From: Bradyrhizobium aeschynomenes
GTDB lineage: Bacteria; Pseudomonadota; Alphaproteobacteria; Rhizobiales; Xanthobacteraceae
NCBI RefSeq assembly: GCF_013178945.1
Contig: NZ_JABFDM010000004.1
Span: forward strand, 310,001-374,000
Length of the DNA stretch: 64,000 bases
Direction of reading: 5' to 3'
The notes under the pieces were generated by a model. It did no database searches, had not been told where the DNA came from, and saw nothing but the letters and a program-made list of their open reading frames with translations. Shown piece by piece: positions 35,492 to 43,784 of this stretch; positions within the stretch are counted from its first letter, which is position 1; each line of letters starts with the position of its first letter. Made by a program: the position numbers and the translations under genes.

Positions 35492-37270
35492 TCAGCGCCG
35501 ATAGCGGCTGCTGCGGGCGTAAGCCTGGCGATTTTCCTGCACAGGGCGACTGGCGAGGCTCATGCGCGCTTCGCTTGCAAGGGGGGTGGCAGGTTTCAAT
35601 TCCTCGAGAAAGATCGGACGCGAGAAGTAGTAGCCCTGCGCATAGCGGATCTTGGTCGCGGCCTGCAGATAAGCGAGCTCCTCGAACGACTCGATGCCCT
35701 CCGCGATCACGGTCATGCCGAGGGCTTCGCTGAGGGATTCGATCGCGCGCAGGATGCCCTGGCTGCGCGGCCGCTTATGGATGTCGGTGATGAAGGAGCG
35801 GTCGATCTTGATCTCGTCGGCGGTGATGTCGGCGAGCGCCGACAGCGACGAATAGCCGATGCCGAAATCGTCGATGGAGATGCCGACGCCGATCTCGCGC
35901 AGCAGCGGCACGATCTCGTCCTGGAAATGGCTGCGGGTCACGAACGCATCCTCGGTGACCTCGATCATGAAGCGCTTGGGAAAGCCGGTCGCCGCGATGG
36001 CTCGCGCGAAGGGCTGCATGAAGTCCGGGTTCGACGCCTGCTTGGCCGCGACGTTGATGCTGATCGTCGCCTCGGGTCCGAATGTGTCGTTGATCAGGTC
36101 GATCGACTTGACGATCTCGTCCAGCACGAGATGGGCGAGCTCGTCGATGAGGCCGAGCTCGACGGCGAGGTTGATGAAGGAGCCGGGGGCCTGGATCACG
36201 CCTTCATTGTCGCGCAGGCGCACCAGCGCCTCGATGCCCTTGATCTCCTCGGTGCGGATGTCGACCTTGGCCTGGAAAGCGCAGCAGAAGCGCTTCTCGA
36301 GGATGGCGAGCCGCAGCGATTGCTCCACCTTCATGCGGGCGAGCGCCTCGTGCTCCATTGCGCTCGAGAAGAAGGCCAACGTGCCTTTGTCGCTGTTCTT
36401 GACGCGATACATCGCCAGATCGGCGTTCTGACGCAGGACGTCGTAGTTGGCGCCGTGCTCGGGAAACAGGCTGACGCCGACCGACGCGGAGGCGAACACC
36501 TCCGCACCGTCGATGAAGAACGGCGCGCTCAGGCGGTCCAGCAGAGTCTGGAGGAACTCCGCGACCTCCTCGGCGCGCTCGATCGGATTGAGCAGCAGCA
36601 GGAACTCGTCGCCGCTGATGCGCGACAGCAGGTCCGACTCGCGCAGGTCGCGGCTGATGCGCTTGGCGAATTCGACCAGCAGCGCGTCGCCGGTGGCGTG
36701 ACCGTAATAGTCGTTGATGTATTTGAAGTTGTCGAGGTCGAGAAAGGCGAGCGCGAAGCGTCCGTCGACGCGGCCGCGGCGGACCAGATGGTCGGCGCGA
36801 TGCTCGACCACGCGTCGCATTGGCAGGCCGGTCAGCTCATCATAGTAAGCGGCGCGGAACAGCTGATCCTCGAACTCCTTCTGCTCGGTGATGTCGGCCG
36901 AGCTCGAGATCAGCACGTTCTGATCGCCGATGCGGAGCGGCCGATGCGCCGTGAGCAGCGTCTGCGCGCCGCGCTCGCCGGCGACCTTTTCCTCGGCGAC
37001 CACGGTACGACCCCGGCCGATGATCTCGCGGCAGGCCGAACGCCTGCCGTCGAGATGCGGCGCCGAGACGCCGTCGGCGCTGTTGGCGGCGGCGCCAAGC
37101 TGGACGGCGGCGGTATCGTTAACGAGGAGAAAGCGGCCGTGCTCGTCCTGAACCGTGACGCCCGACGGCAGCTGGCTGAGGATGCTGCGCAGGAAGCGCA
37201 GCTCGGCCTCGGTCGCGTCCAGCCCGCTGGGTGCATCGGGGGAAAAGTTGAAACGGTCGCTGTTATACAT
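35492..37270 (-). CDS. PAS-GGDEF-EAL protein with degenerate GGDEF motif
   Basis: 592 residues, no membrane segment. An N-terminal PAS-like domain (about 20-125) leads into a GGDEF domain with LFRAAYYDELTGLPMRR and RISGDEFLLLL, where the first Gly of GGDEF is Ser. The EAL domain has GIEALVRLRD, EVTEDAF, DDFGIGYSSLSAL and an intact catalytic pattern including IDRSFI. A Ser in that position still occurs in some active cyclases, but here phosphodiesterase activity is the safer expectation. Ends in a short basic tail. Confidence 0.92.
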   Translation of the reverse strand: MYNSDRFNFSPDAPSGLDATEAELRFLRSILSQLPSGVTVQDEHGRFLLVNDTAAVQLGAAANSADGVSAPHLDGRRSACREIIGRGRTVVAEEKVAGERGAQTLLTAHRPLRIGDQNVLISSSADITEQKEFEDQLFRAAYYDELTGLPMRRVVEHRADHLVRRGRVDGRFALAFLDLDNFKYINDYYGHATGDALLVEFAKRISRDLRESDLLSRISGDEFLLLLNPIERAEEVAEFLQTLLDRLSAPFFIDGAEVFASASVGVSLFPEHGANYDVLRQNADLAMYRVKNSDKGTLAFFSSAMEHEALARMKVEQSLRLAILEKRFCCAFQAKVDIRTEEIKGIEALVRLRDNEGVIQAPGSFINLAVELGLIDELAHLVLDEIVKSIDLINDTFGPEATISINVAAKQASNPDFMQPFARAIAATGFPKRFMIEVTEDAFVTRSHFQDEIVPLLREIGVGISIDDFGIGYSSLSALADITADEIKIDRSFITDIHKRPRSQGILRAIESLSEALGMTVIAEGIESFEELAYLQAATKIRYAQGYYFSRPIFLEELKPATPLASEARMSLASRPVQENRQAYARSSRYRR

Positions 37271-37461
37271 GCGCCGATTGTGCGAAGTTCCCGCTTCATT
37301 TTAGTTAAGCGCTACGTAGAAACACGGAACGCCTGAGCCAAGTCCCGGAAAAAACTCCGCTTTGTGCCGCAGCGTCATTAATGGATCCTCAATTTCACTC
37401 CGCGGACCGGCTGCGCGCATGCTGCGAAAGTCGTAGGCCGGATTGGCCGCCTGCGGGCATC

Positions 37462-38424
37462 TCAGCTCGGCGGGACGCGGCACTGCATGGTGCAATGAAT
37501 ACCCGTCGCCAGGAAGGTGGTCTCGGTCTTGCCGTCGAACGACGACAAGGCGGCCTTGAGCAGCTTGGTGCCGAAGCCGGGCTTGCCGACGTGGTTGATC
37601 GGCGGGCCCTCGGCCTCGTCCCAGGTCAGCTTGAGCCGGTCGTCCTGCATCGTCCACGACACCTGCAGGAAGCCGCGCGGCGAGGCGAAGGCGCCGTATT
37701 TGCCGGCATTGGTGGCGAGCTCGTGAAAGATCAGCGCAAGGCTGACCGCTAGTTTGGCAGGCAAAAACAACGGATCGCCGTTGAGCTCGAAGCGGACATG
37801 GCCATACGGCCCGAGCTCCGACATCAGGAGGTCCTTCAGGTCGCAGCCCTGAGCATCCGCCCGCGCGATCAGGTCGTCGGCGGTCGCCAGCGCACGGATG
37901 CGCTGGTCGATCCGGCCCCAGACCTGCGGCTGGTCGTGCAGCACCTGATGCAGCACGGCGTGAATGGTCGAGGTCTTGTTCTTGAGCCGGTGATGCAGCT
38001 CGTCGACCAGCAGCTTGCGATACTGCTCCTCCTCGGTCAGGCGCCGCGCAATCTCGCGCTGCTTGGCGGCGAGGCTGCGATAGTGGTTGACGCCCCAGAT
38101 CACCAGCGCGGCAACGGTCAGGTACATCGCCATCAGGGCCAGCCGCGCCCCGTCGGCCGGGCCGCCGCCAAAGTCCAGCATGAGGCCAAGCCCCGCGCCG
38201 ATGATCGCGGTGGCGAGGCCGACGCCCGATCCGCCCATGGCGGTCGCAAAGAATACCGCGGGCATGTAGGGCGTGAAGAACACGTCCGGCCGCAAATGCG
38301 CCATGCCGTAGCGGACCGCGGTGGCCGCGATCAGGCACACCGCTGCAAATAGGCAGCTCCATGTCAGCGATGGCTGCTGTTCGCCCCGCCAGACCCGCTT
38401 GATGTCGTCGATGAGTCGCGTCAT
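37462..38424 (-). CDS. HWE-type sensor histidine kinase
   Basis: 320 residues. Four to five membrane segments occupy about 20-130, with no periplasmic sensor. A coiled linker follows, then the H box DELHHRLKNKTSTIHAVLHQ (H in HHRLKN), N box HELATNAGKYGAF, and the WDE plus GFGTKLLK G-box layout of the HisKA_2/HWE family common in rhizobia. These kinases signal to single-domain response regulators in the general stress response and in light and redox control; the partner here is unknown. A single-domain receiver is at 42979, too far for a pair by position. Confidence 0.88.
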   Translation of the reverse strand: MTRLIDDIKRVWRGEQQPSLTWSCLFAAVCLIAATAVRYGMAHLRPDVFFTPYMPAVFFATAMGGSGVGLATAIIGAGLGLMLDFGGGPADGARLALMAMYLTVAALVIWGVNHYRSLAAKQREIARRLTEEEQYRKLLVDELHHRLKNKTSTIHAVLHQVLHDQPQVWGRIDQRIRALATADDLIARADAQGCDLKDLLMSELGPYGHVRFELNGDPLFLPAKLAVSLALIFHELATNAGKYGAFASPRGFLQVSWTMQDDRLKLTWDEAEGPPINHVGKPGFGTKLLKAALSSFDGKTETTFLATGIHCTMQCRVPPS

Positions 38425-38545
38425 GGACTTTCATGAGCCTCAAACGCGCAACGAAATTAAGGCCGACGTGGCGGTAATTTGTCCAGGCGATGGAGAGAGC
38501 TTTGCTTGTGTTGTAATTCCGGACACAAGATGATGGTTCCGTGAC

Positions 38546-38561
38546 GGGAACGACCGTTCCC
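38546..38561. promoter_or_regulatory. Palindromic operator candidate upstream of the SDR gene
   Basis: A perfect palindrome with 7-bp arms GGGAACG-AC-CGTTCCC lies about 62 bases upstream of the SDR start, in the gap divergent from the histidine kinase. It has the form of a repressor site. A 17-bp tandem repeat (unit at 38576-38592, copy at 38593-38609) follows. No matching regulator is in the window. Confidence 0.45.
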
Positions 38562-38623
38562 GGTTGCGGGATGGGATCTGCAAGCAATCAACATCTGCAA
38601 GCAATCAACAAGAGGAACACGGG

Positions 38624-39466
38624 ATGGGACGACTGGATGGCAAGGTGGCGGTGATCACTGGCGCGACCAGTGGCATCGGCTTGCGCACCGCGGAGATCTT
38701 CGTCGCCGAAGGCGCGAAGGTGATCGCCGCGGGACGTCGCAGCGCCGAGGGTGAGGCGCTGGCAAGCCGGCTTGGTGCCAACTGCATTTTCCGCCAGACG
38801 GATGTCGCCGTCGACGCGCAGATGCGCGCGCTGATCGATGTCGCCGTCGAGCGCTTCGGCCGGCTCGACTGCCTGTTCAACAATGCCGGTGGTCCGGCGC
38901 AGACCGGCGGCATCGAAGGCCTCGATGCGGAACGCTTCGACCAGGCCATGGCGGTGCTGGTGCGCAGCGTGATGTTGGGAATGAAATACGCCGCGCCCCA
39001 CATGAAGAAGCAGGGCGCCGGCAGCATCATCAACAACGGCTCGATCGCCGGCCGGCTCGCCGGCTTCTCCACCTCGCTGGTCTACAGCACGGCGAAGGCC
39101 GCGGTGATCCATCTCACCAAATGCGTGGCGATGGAGCTCGGCGAATCCGGGGTGCGCGTCAACTCGATCTCGCCGGGCCTGATCGCCACCGGGATCTTCG
39201 GCAAGGCGCTGGGCCTGTCGACCGAGGCCGCCGAGAAGACGCCCGAGACGATCCGCAACGCCTATGCGACCGCCCAGCCGATCCCGCGCGCCGGCCTGCC
39301 CGACGACATCGCTCATGCCGCGGTGTTTCTCGCCAGCGACGAGTCCAGCTTCATCAACGGCCACGACCTCGTCATCGACGGCGCCATCACTGGCGGCCGC
39401 AACTGGAGCCAGCAGCAGCAGGGCTACGCCGCCATGCGCAAGCTGCTGGGAGATGCGGTGGAGTAG
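38624..39466 (+). CDS. Short-chain dehydrogenase/reductase
   Basis: 280 residues. Rossmann motif TGATSGIG (about 12-19), NNAGG, catalytic Ser in NNGSIAGR, YSTAK (Tyr and Lys) and a C-terminal NGHDLVIDGAITGG give a classical NAD(P)-dependent SDR. I use ATG 38624 (MGRLDGKVAVITGA), which has AGAGGA upstream; the longer frame starting at 38564 is not coding-like. Substrate cannot be told from sequence, though the ring- or hydroxysteroid-type fits. Confidence 0.92.
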   Translation: MGRLDGKVAVITGATSGIGLRTAEIFVAEGAKVIAAGRRSAEGEALASRLGANCIFRQTDVAVDAQMRALIDVAVERFGRLDCLFNNAGGPAQTGGIEGLDAERFDQAMAVLVRSVMLGMKYAAPHMKKQGAGSIINNGSIAGRLAGFSTSLVYSTAKAAVIHLTKCVAMELGESGVRVNSISPGLIATGIFGKALGLSTEAAEKTPETIRNAYATAQPIPRAGLPDDIAHAAVFLASDESSFINGHDLVIDGAITGGRNWSQQQQGYAAMRKLLGDAVE

Positions 39467-39524
39467 GGCGCTGCCGCTTCGAGCATCGTCTGCTTGTTGA
39501 CTGTAACGTCGCTCTCTCCACACC

Positions 39525-39608
39525 GTCATGGCCGGGCCTGTCCCGGCCATCCACGTCGTTCGGCATCCTGAGAAAGACGTGGATGCCCGGGCCAAGCCCG
39601 GGCATGAC
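39525..39608. repeat. REP-like palindromic element, copy 1
   Basis: An 84-bp element beginning GTCATGGCCGGGC and ending GCCCGGGCATGAC. It contains GTCCCGGCCATCCACGTCG and its rough inverse ACGTGGATGCCCGGG. A second copy, about 90 percent identical by eye, is at 55391-55473. It lies between the convergent SDR and P450 genes and can form a large hairpin. Confidence 0.8.
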
Positions 39609-39689
39609 GAGTAACTAATTGACGGTCGTCGGCGTGGCGATGATCTGTCAGCCGCCTCATGTGGCCTCGCCGACCGCGCGACTTCCGGG

Positions 39690-41066
39690 TCACACCGCCT
39701 TCAACTGCACCTTCAGCCCGTCGCGCGGCTTCGGGATCGGCCAGACCTGCCAGTTCGGCTGATAGCCCGGCGCAAACGAGACCTCGATGTTCGACAGGAA
39801 ATGCCGCGCGAAGCACTTCACCTGCATGTAGGCGAAGTGCAGGCCGAGGCACATGTGGGCGCCGCCGCCGAACGGCACCCAGGCGAAGCGGTGACGGCCG
39901 CGCTGCGCCTCGTCGGTGAAGCGCATCGGGTCGAACCGCTCCGGCTCCGGCCAGATTTCGGGCATGTGGTGGGTGTACATCGGGTTGATGCCGACCCCGG
40001 TGCCGGCGGGGATGGCAAACCCCTTGAAGGTGAAATCCCGGACCGGGCGGCGCGGCAGCGACGGCACCGGCGGCATCAGCCGCAACGTCTCCTGAAACGC
40101 CATCTCGGTCAGCTTCATCTTCTCCAGATGCTCCGAGCTCATCGGATCGCCATGGGCAAGGCCGAGGCTTGCGACCTCTTCGCGCAGCTGCTGCTGCCAC
40201 TGCGGATGTGCGGCGAGCTGGGCGATGAAGGAGGTCAGCGACGAGGTCAGCGTGTCGTGTGCCGCCATCATCAGGAAGCTCATGTGATCGACGATGTCCT
40301 GCGTCGACAGCAGCGCGCCCTGGTCGTCGGTCGCGCGGCACAGATGCGAGAACAGATCGTCGCCGTCGCTCCGAGCGCGGCGCAGCGGGATCTGCTCCGA
40401 GAAATACGCGACGATACGCCGGCGGCCCTTGACGCCGCGCGCCATCTGCGTGCCGGGCAGCGGCTTTCGGATCGGCGCGACGGAGGCGGCGACCATGTCG
40501 ACGAAGGCGCGGTTGATGGCATCGACCTCCGGTCCGATCTCCGTGCCCAGGAAGGACGTCGCGGCGAGGTCGAGCGTGAGCTGCTTGATCGCGGGATAGA
40601 ACAGCATCTCGCCGGGGGACTGCTTCCACTGCGCGATGCGCGCGGCGATGCCGCGGTCGAGGCCGGCGAGATAGGACTTCATCGGCCCGGCCTTGAAGGC
40701 CACCGACAGCGCCTTGCGGTGCATGCGGTGCTCGTCGAAATCGAGCAGCATCAGGCCGCGCGGGAACAGCAGGTTGAGGATGTGGCCCCAGCCATGCGCT
40801 GATGAGAACAGCTTGGCCTGGTCGAACAGCACCAGCTCATTGGCTTCGGGGCCGAGCAGCACGACGTTGACGTTGCCGAACATGTGGGTGCGGTAGACCG
40901 GGCCATACTTCCTGGCGTTGCGCTCGACGTGACCCTTGGGGTCGGCGAGGGTCTCGAACGTCTTGCCGATGATTGGCCAGCCTTCGTCGCCCGGAATATG
41001 CGTCAGCGAGTTTCGCCGCGGCGATGTCAGGCGGAACGAGGGCGTGGCCACACTTTGCATCGACAT
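39690..41066 (-). CDS. Cytochrome P450
   Basis: 458 residues from ATG 41066 (GGAG upstream; a longer frame starts at 41126). Hallmarks: I-helix MMAAHDTLTSS, ETLRLMP (ExxR), SLPRRPVRDFT, and the haem-binding FVGGGAHMCLG-type motif, here FGGGAHMCLGLHFA, with the proximal Cys. It is soluble, like most bacterial P450s. Substrate is unknown; no ferredoxin or reductase gene is beside it, so electron donors must come from elsewhere. I note A-H-D-T where A/G-G-x-D/E-T is common. Confidence 0.93.
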   Translation of the reverse strand: MSMQSVATPSFRLTSPRRNSLTHIPGDEGWPIIGKTFETLADPKGHVERNARKYGPVYRTHMFGNVNVVLLGPEANELVLFDQAKLFSSAHGWGHILNLLFPRGLMLLDFDEHRMHRKALSVAFKAGPMKSYLAGLDRGIAARIAQWKQSPGEMLFYPAIKQLTLDLAATSFLGTEIGPEVDAINRAFVDMVAASVAPIRKPLPGTQMARGVKGRRRIVAYFSEQIPLRRARSDGDDLFSHLCRATDDQGALLSTQDIVDHMSFLMMAAHDTLTSSLTSFIAQLAAHPQWQQQLREEVASLGLAHGDPMSSEHLEKMKLTEMAFQETLRLMPPVPSLPRRPVRDFTFKGFAIPAGTGVGINPMYTHHMPEIWPEPERFDPMRFTDEAQRGRHRFAWVPFGGGAHMCLGLHFAYMQVKCFARHFLSNIEVSFAPGYQPNWQVWPIPKPRDGLKVQLKAV

Positions 41067-41141
41067 GAGGGGGCTCCGGAAGCTGATCGGCAGCGGGGCG
41101 CGGCGACGCGCCGGCGCATCATTCAAGGGCGGTTGCGGCCG

Positions 41142-41303
41142 TCATGCAATACGCTGCGTTATTTCGTCTCGGTGTCCTTGTGCTGCATCGCACGCGTTCG
41201 CGATCTCGCGGCGCGGTCCTGCGTCCGAGGGATGGAACATGCCGCCCTCTTCCACAAAGCGGGCACGGGGAGGCTCGTTAGCCACCGTCATCAGCGGGAT
41301 CAT
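41142..41303 (-). CDS. Possible small hypothetical ORF
   Basis: A 53-residue frame read from the sequence (MIPLMTVANEPPRARFVEEG, then DAGPRREIANACDAAQGH), too short for routine calls. ATG at 41303 or 41291. The C-terminal half is protein-like and hydrophilic. There is no good ribosome-binding sequence, so support is limited. It lies between the P450 and the next small ORF on the same strand. Confidence 0.35.
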   Translation of the reverse strand: MIPLMTVANEPPRARFVEEGGMFHPSDAGPRREIANACDAAQGHRDEITQRIA

Positions 41304-41479
41304 CATCACCCGCGATTTGGCGCCAGCGGTGGCGATTCCATTCCCGTTGTTGTCGGGGGCGAGCGACGCCGCGATGTCGGCGATCGATCGAAGCGGGGGT
41401 CAGCGGGTGATCTTTCGAGGCCGGCAAGTCTCGCCGCCGCCAGACGCCGCCATGCCTTCCGACGCGGACACCAGGACCA

Positions 41480-41638
41480 TCAGCCGGCCGACTTGTTGAT
41501 CTTCTTCACCTTGGCGTCGGTGGCTTCGATCGAGGCCGCGAGCTCCAGGATCGCTTTTGCCAGGAGGTCGGCAGCCTCCTTGGGGTCCTGCGACCGCTCG
41601 GCGCGCAACGCGTAGTTTTTGGCGGAGGAGAGTGACAT
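41480..41638 (-). CDS. Small hypothetical helical protein (52 residues)
   Basis: A 52-residue protein, MSLSSAKNYALRAERSQDPK then AADLLAKAILELAASIEATD and VKKINKSAG. It has a strong amphipathic heptad pattern, an AAAGG ribosome-binding sequence and codon use typical of the genome, so I consider it real despite its size. No known family is recognised. It could be a small helical regulatory protein. Confidence 0.7.
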   Translation of the reverse strand: MSLSSAKNYALRAERSQDPKEAADLLAKAILELAASIEATDAKVKKINKSAG

Positions 41639-41849
41639 TGGCGACCTTTCCACGGAAAAGCCCGCCGGGTCGAGACGGCGGGCTGCTGACGCACCACACA
41701 GCGAGCGTCCCTTGCAGGCCCTGCTCGATCTGAGGTCAGCCTAGCAGCCCAGAGTTAAGAAAAATCGGGGGGATGCCCGAACCTCGATGCCTGCCGCGCG
41801 GCCGCCAGCCGCCGTGCCTATGATAACTCGCCTCAGGACCAGCTGGGTC

Positions 41850-42668
41850 TCAGAACTTGTAGGCGAGGCCGACCGTTGCCGTGTGCGTTCGCGTCGTGAC
41901 ATGCGCAGTGAAGCGATCGTCGAAGCCGACGCCCACGCCGCCGGCGACGAAGAACGGCTGGGTCCAGGTGCCGAAATCGGCATAGCGATAGTCGGCACGC
42001 AGCAGCCAGTGGCCGCCGATCATGTGCTCGATGCCGCCGCCGGCGGTCCAGCCGACGCGGGTGGAGGCGAAGGTTTCGTTGTGCGGATTGCCGAAGCAGA
42101 AGCTATTGCCGGGAACGACGGCGCAGCTGGCGTTGAGCTCAACGCGCTGCCACGCGACGCCGCCGCTGCCATAGAGCAGCGTCGATGGCGTGACCAGATA
42201 GCCGAGCCGGGCGCGCACGCTGCCATCCCACGTGTCCTTCACCGAGCCGGCGGGAAGGCCGACCAGGGGACCGCCGAAGAACAGTCCGGTCGTTCCCGGC
42301 AAGGGACTGGCCGACTTCTTGTTGTCGGCCCAACCGAAGTCGCCTTCGATGCCTGCGATCCATGACGGAGCGAACTGCCAGTTGACGCCGAGGTAGCCGC
42401 CGATCCGGGCCGCCGCGCTGTCCATGGCCCCGCTTGTGCCTGCCGTCGGCACGAACACGCCGGGACCGAAGTTCGGGGAGACGTCGCTGGTTCGCCAATC
42501 ATGATCGGCCCAGCGGGCGCCGACCGACACGCCGGCATAGAGTCCGGTCCAGGTCGGTGCGGCCACCGGTGCGGGCGCCTTGACGGGGAGGTCGGCCGCC
42601 AGCGCCGAGCCCGCAAGCAGGACGCCCGCCAGCGCAGACCCGATTCCCTTGATCATTGATTTTGCCAT
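41850..42668 (-). CDS. Omp31/porin-like outer membrane beta-barrel protein
   Basis: 272 residues from ATG 42668. Signal peptide with cleavage after AGSALA, then DLPVKAPAPVAAPTWTGLYA, the N-terminal pattern of rhizobial Omp25/Omp31 proteins. The body is alternating aromatic/Gly beta strands (GGYLGVNWQFAPSWIAGIEG, RARLGYLVTPSTLLYGSGG) and ends AVGLAYKF-like (TATVGLAYKF), the terminal Phe needed for outer membrane assembly. Two Cys (about residue 185) occur in a loop. I shortened the frame that begins at 42824 because the first 52 residues are not coding-like. Confidence 0.9.
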   Translation of the reverse strand: MAKSMIKGIGSALAGVLLAGSALAADLPVKAPAPVAAPTWTGLYAGVSVGARWADHDWRTSDVSPNFGPGVFVPTAGTSGAMDSAAARIGGYLGVNWQFAPSWIAGIEGDFGWADNKKSASPLPGTTGLFFGGPLVGLPAGSVKDTWDGSVRARLGYLVTPSTLLYGSGGVAWQRVELNASCAVVPGNSFCFGNPHNETFASTRVGWTAGGGIEHMIGGHWLLRADYRYADFGTWTQPFFVAGGVGVGFDDRFTAHVTTRTHTATVGLAYKF

Positions 42669-42978
42669 GCTCTGCCCAGCGCGTGACACCGATTCGACAC
42701 AATCGGCACCATCGCCGGTTGCATTGAGCGCGGCAATTGCATCGCCCTGGGTCGGGCTAAAAAGTTCATGCTGTTGCCGAGACGACACTGCGGTATCGCG
42801 GGAGCCGGTTTCAACCGCCTCCATGTCCGCAGCCAGCCTGGCCGAGCCACGGATTCGAGCGAGGTTTGCTTGTTACGGCCGTAGATCTACGGACCCAAAT
42901 CTTTACCTCGCGGCCATTGGCCGCGCCTAGGAACGCCCGGACCGGGACGTCTGGCCAACAGGCAGCGAGGGCAATGGC

Positions 42979-43389
42979 ATGAGCAATCAGTTGCTGGTGA
43001 TCGAGGATGCCGAGGTGCATCTGTCGATTCTGCGCAAGATCGCCGCGCAGTGCGGCTATGAGGCGACCTGCGTGAGCTCGGTCGAGGCCGCCGCCGAGGT
43101 GTTGCGCGAGAGGACGTTCGACTGCATCACGCTGGACCTGTCGCTCGGCGACCGCTGCGGCGCGGACGTCCTGCTGCTGCTCAACGAGCTGAAATCGCGC
43201 ACGCCGGTGATTTTCATCAGCGGCGCCGAGGACGGCACCCGCGAGGAGCACGTCCGGCTCGCCACCGTGCTCGGGCTGGTCGTCTATCCGCAATTCCAGA
43301 AGCCCGTCGACCTGCCGGCGCTGCGTGAGACGCTGAAGCAGATCGCGACACTCGCTGATTGCGAGAGGCTGGTCGCCGCGGTGAGGTGA
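42979..43389 (+). CDS. Single-domain response regulator
   Basis: 136 residues, a lone receiver domain. Acidic pair ED at residues 9-10, phosphorylation-site Asp in ITLDLSLGD (about residue 52-54), and a Lys in QKPVDL near the end, at the conserved position. Such regulators often take phosphate from HWE kinases. No output domain is attached. Confidence 0.9.
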   Translation: MSNQLLVIEDAEVHLSILRKIAAQCGYEATCVSSVEAAAEVLRERTFDCITLDLSLGDRCGADVLLLLNELKSRTPVIFISGAEDGTREEHVRLATVLGLVVYPQFQKPVDLPALRETLKQIATLADCERLVAAVR

Positions 43390-43399
43390 GGCGGTCGTA

Positions 43400-43767
43400 G
43401 GGCGGATTAGCGCAGCGTAAGCCGCCGTCAGGGTACGGCGTAGTGACCATCCTGCTTAGCATATACCATGCTCGATCGTGATACCGACGACGACCTGATG
43501 AAGTCTCTCGTGAGGGTTGGCGGATTACGCTGCGCCAATACTACTGCGTCAGAAAAGGGCTTTGCTCCCTCCACGTGTCGTTCCGGGGCGCCCGAAGGGC
43601 GAGCCCGGAACCCATACCCACAGGCAATAGTATAAGGCAGGCTGGTTGTAGGCACTTTGCCGCCAACCATCTGTCTGTGGCTATGGATTCCGGGCTCGCC
43701 CTTCGGGCGCCCCGGAATGACGACGGATAGCGGGCAGTGTTTCCGACGCAGTAGTACTAATCCGCCC
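43400..43767. repeat. Nested palindromic intergenic element
   Basis: The whole gap between the response regulator and the oxidoreductase is repeat. Its outer ends are inverted copies GGGCGGATTAG (43400-43410) and CTAATCCGCCC (43757-43767). Inside is a perfect 30-bp inverted repeat (43581-43610 and 43688-43717), whose arms start TTCCGGGGCGCCC and are themselves able to fold. Similarity extends imperfectly beyond the arms to 43623 and from 43675. No gene is seen here. Confidence 0.8.
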
Positions 43768-43784
43768 TGCGCACCGATGTTGAT

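Noticed and set aside
33323..37336. Long plus-strand open frames opposite livK/livG and the second GGDEF-EAL gene
   Set aside because: Same antisense effect; the minus-strand proteins show intact family motifs.
41400..41699. A 99-residue minus-strand frame over the small helical gene
   Set aside because: It overlaps the 52-residue gene in another frame and is Arg/Gly-rich without coding pattern.
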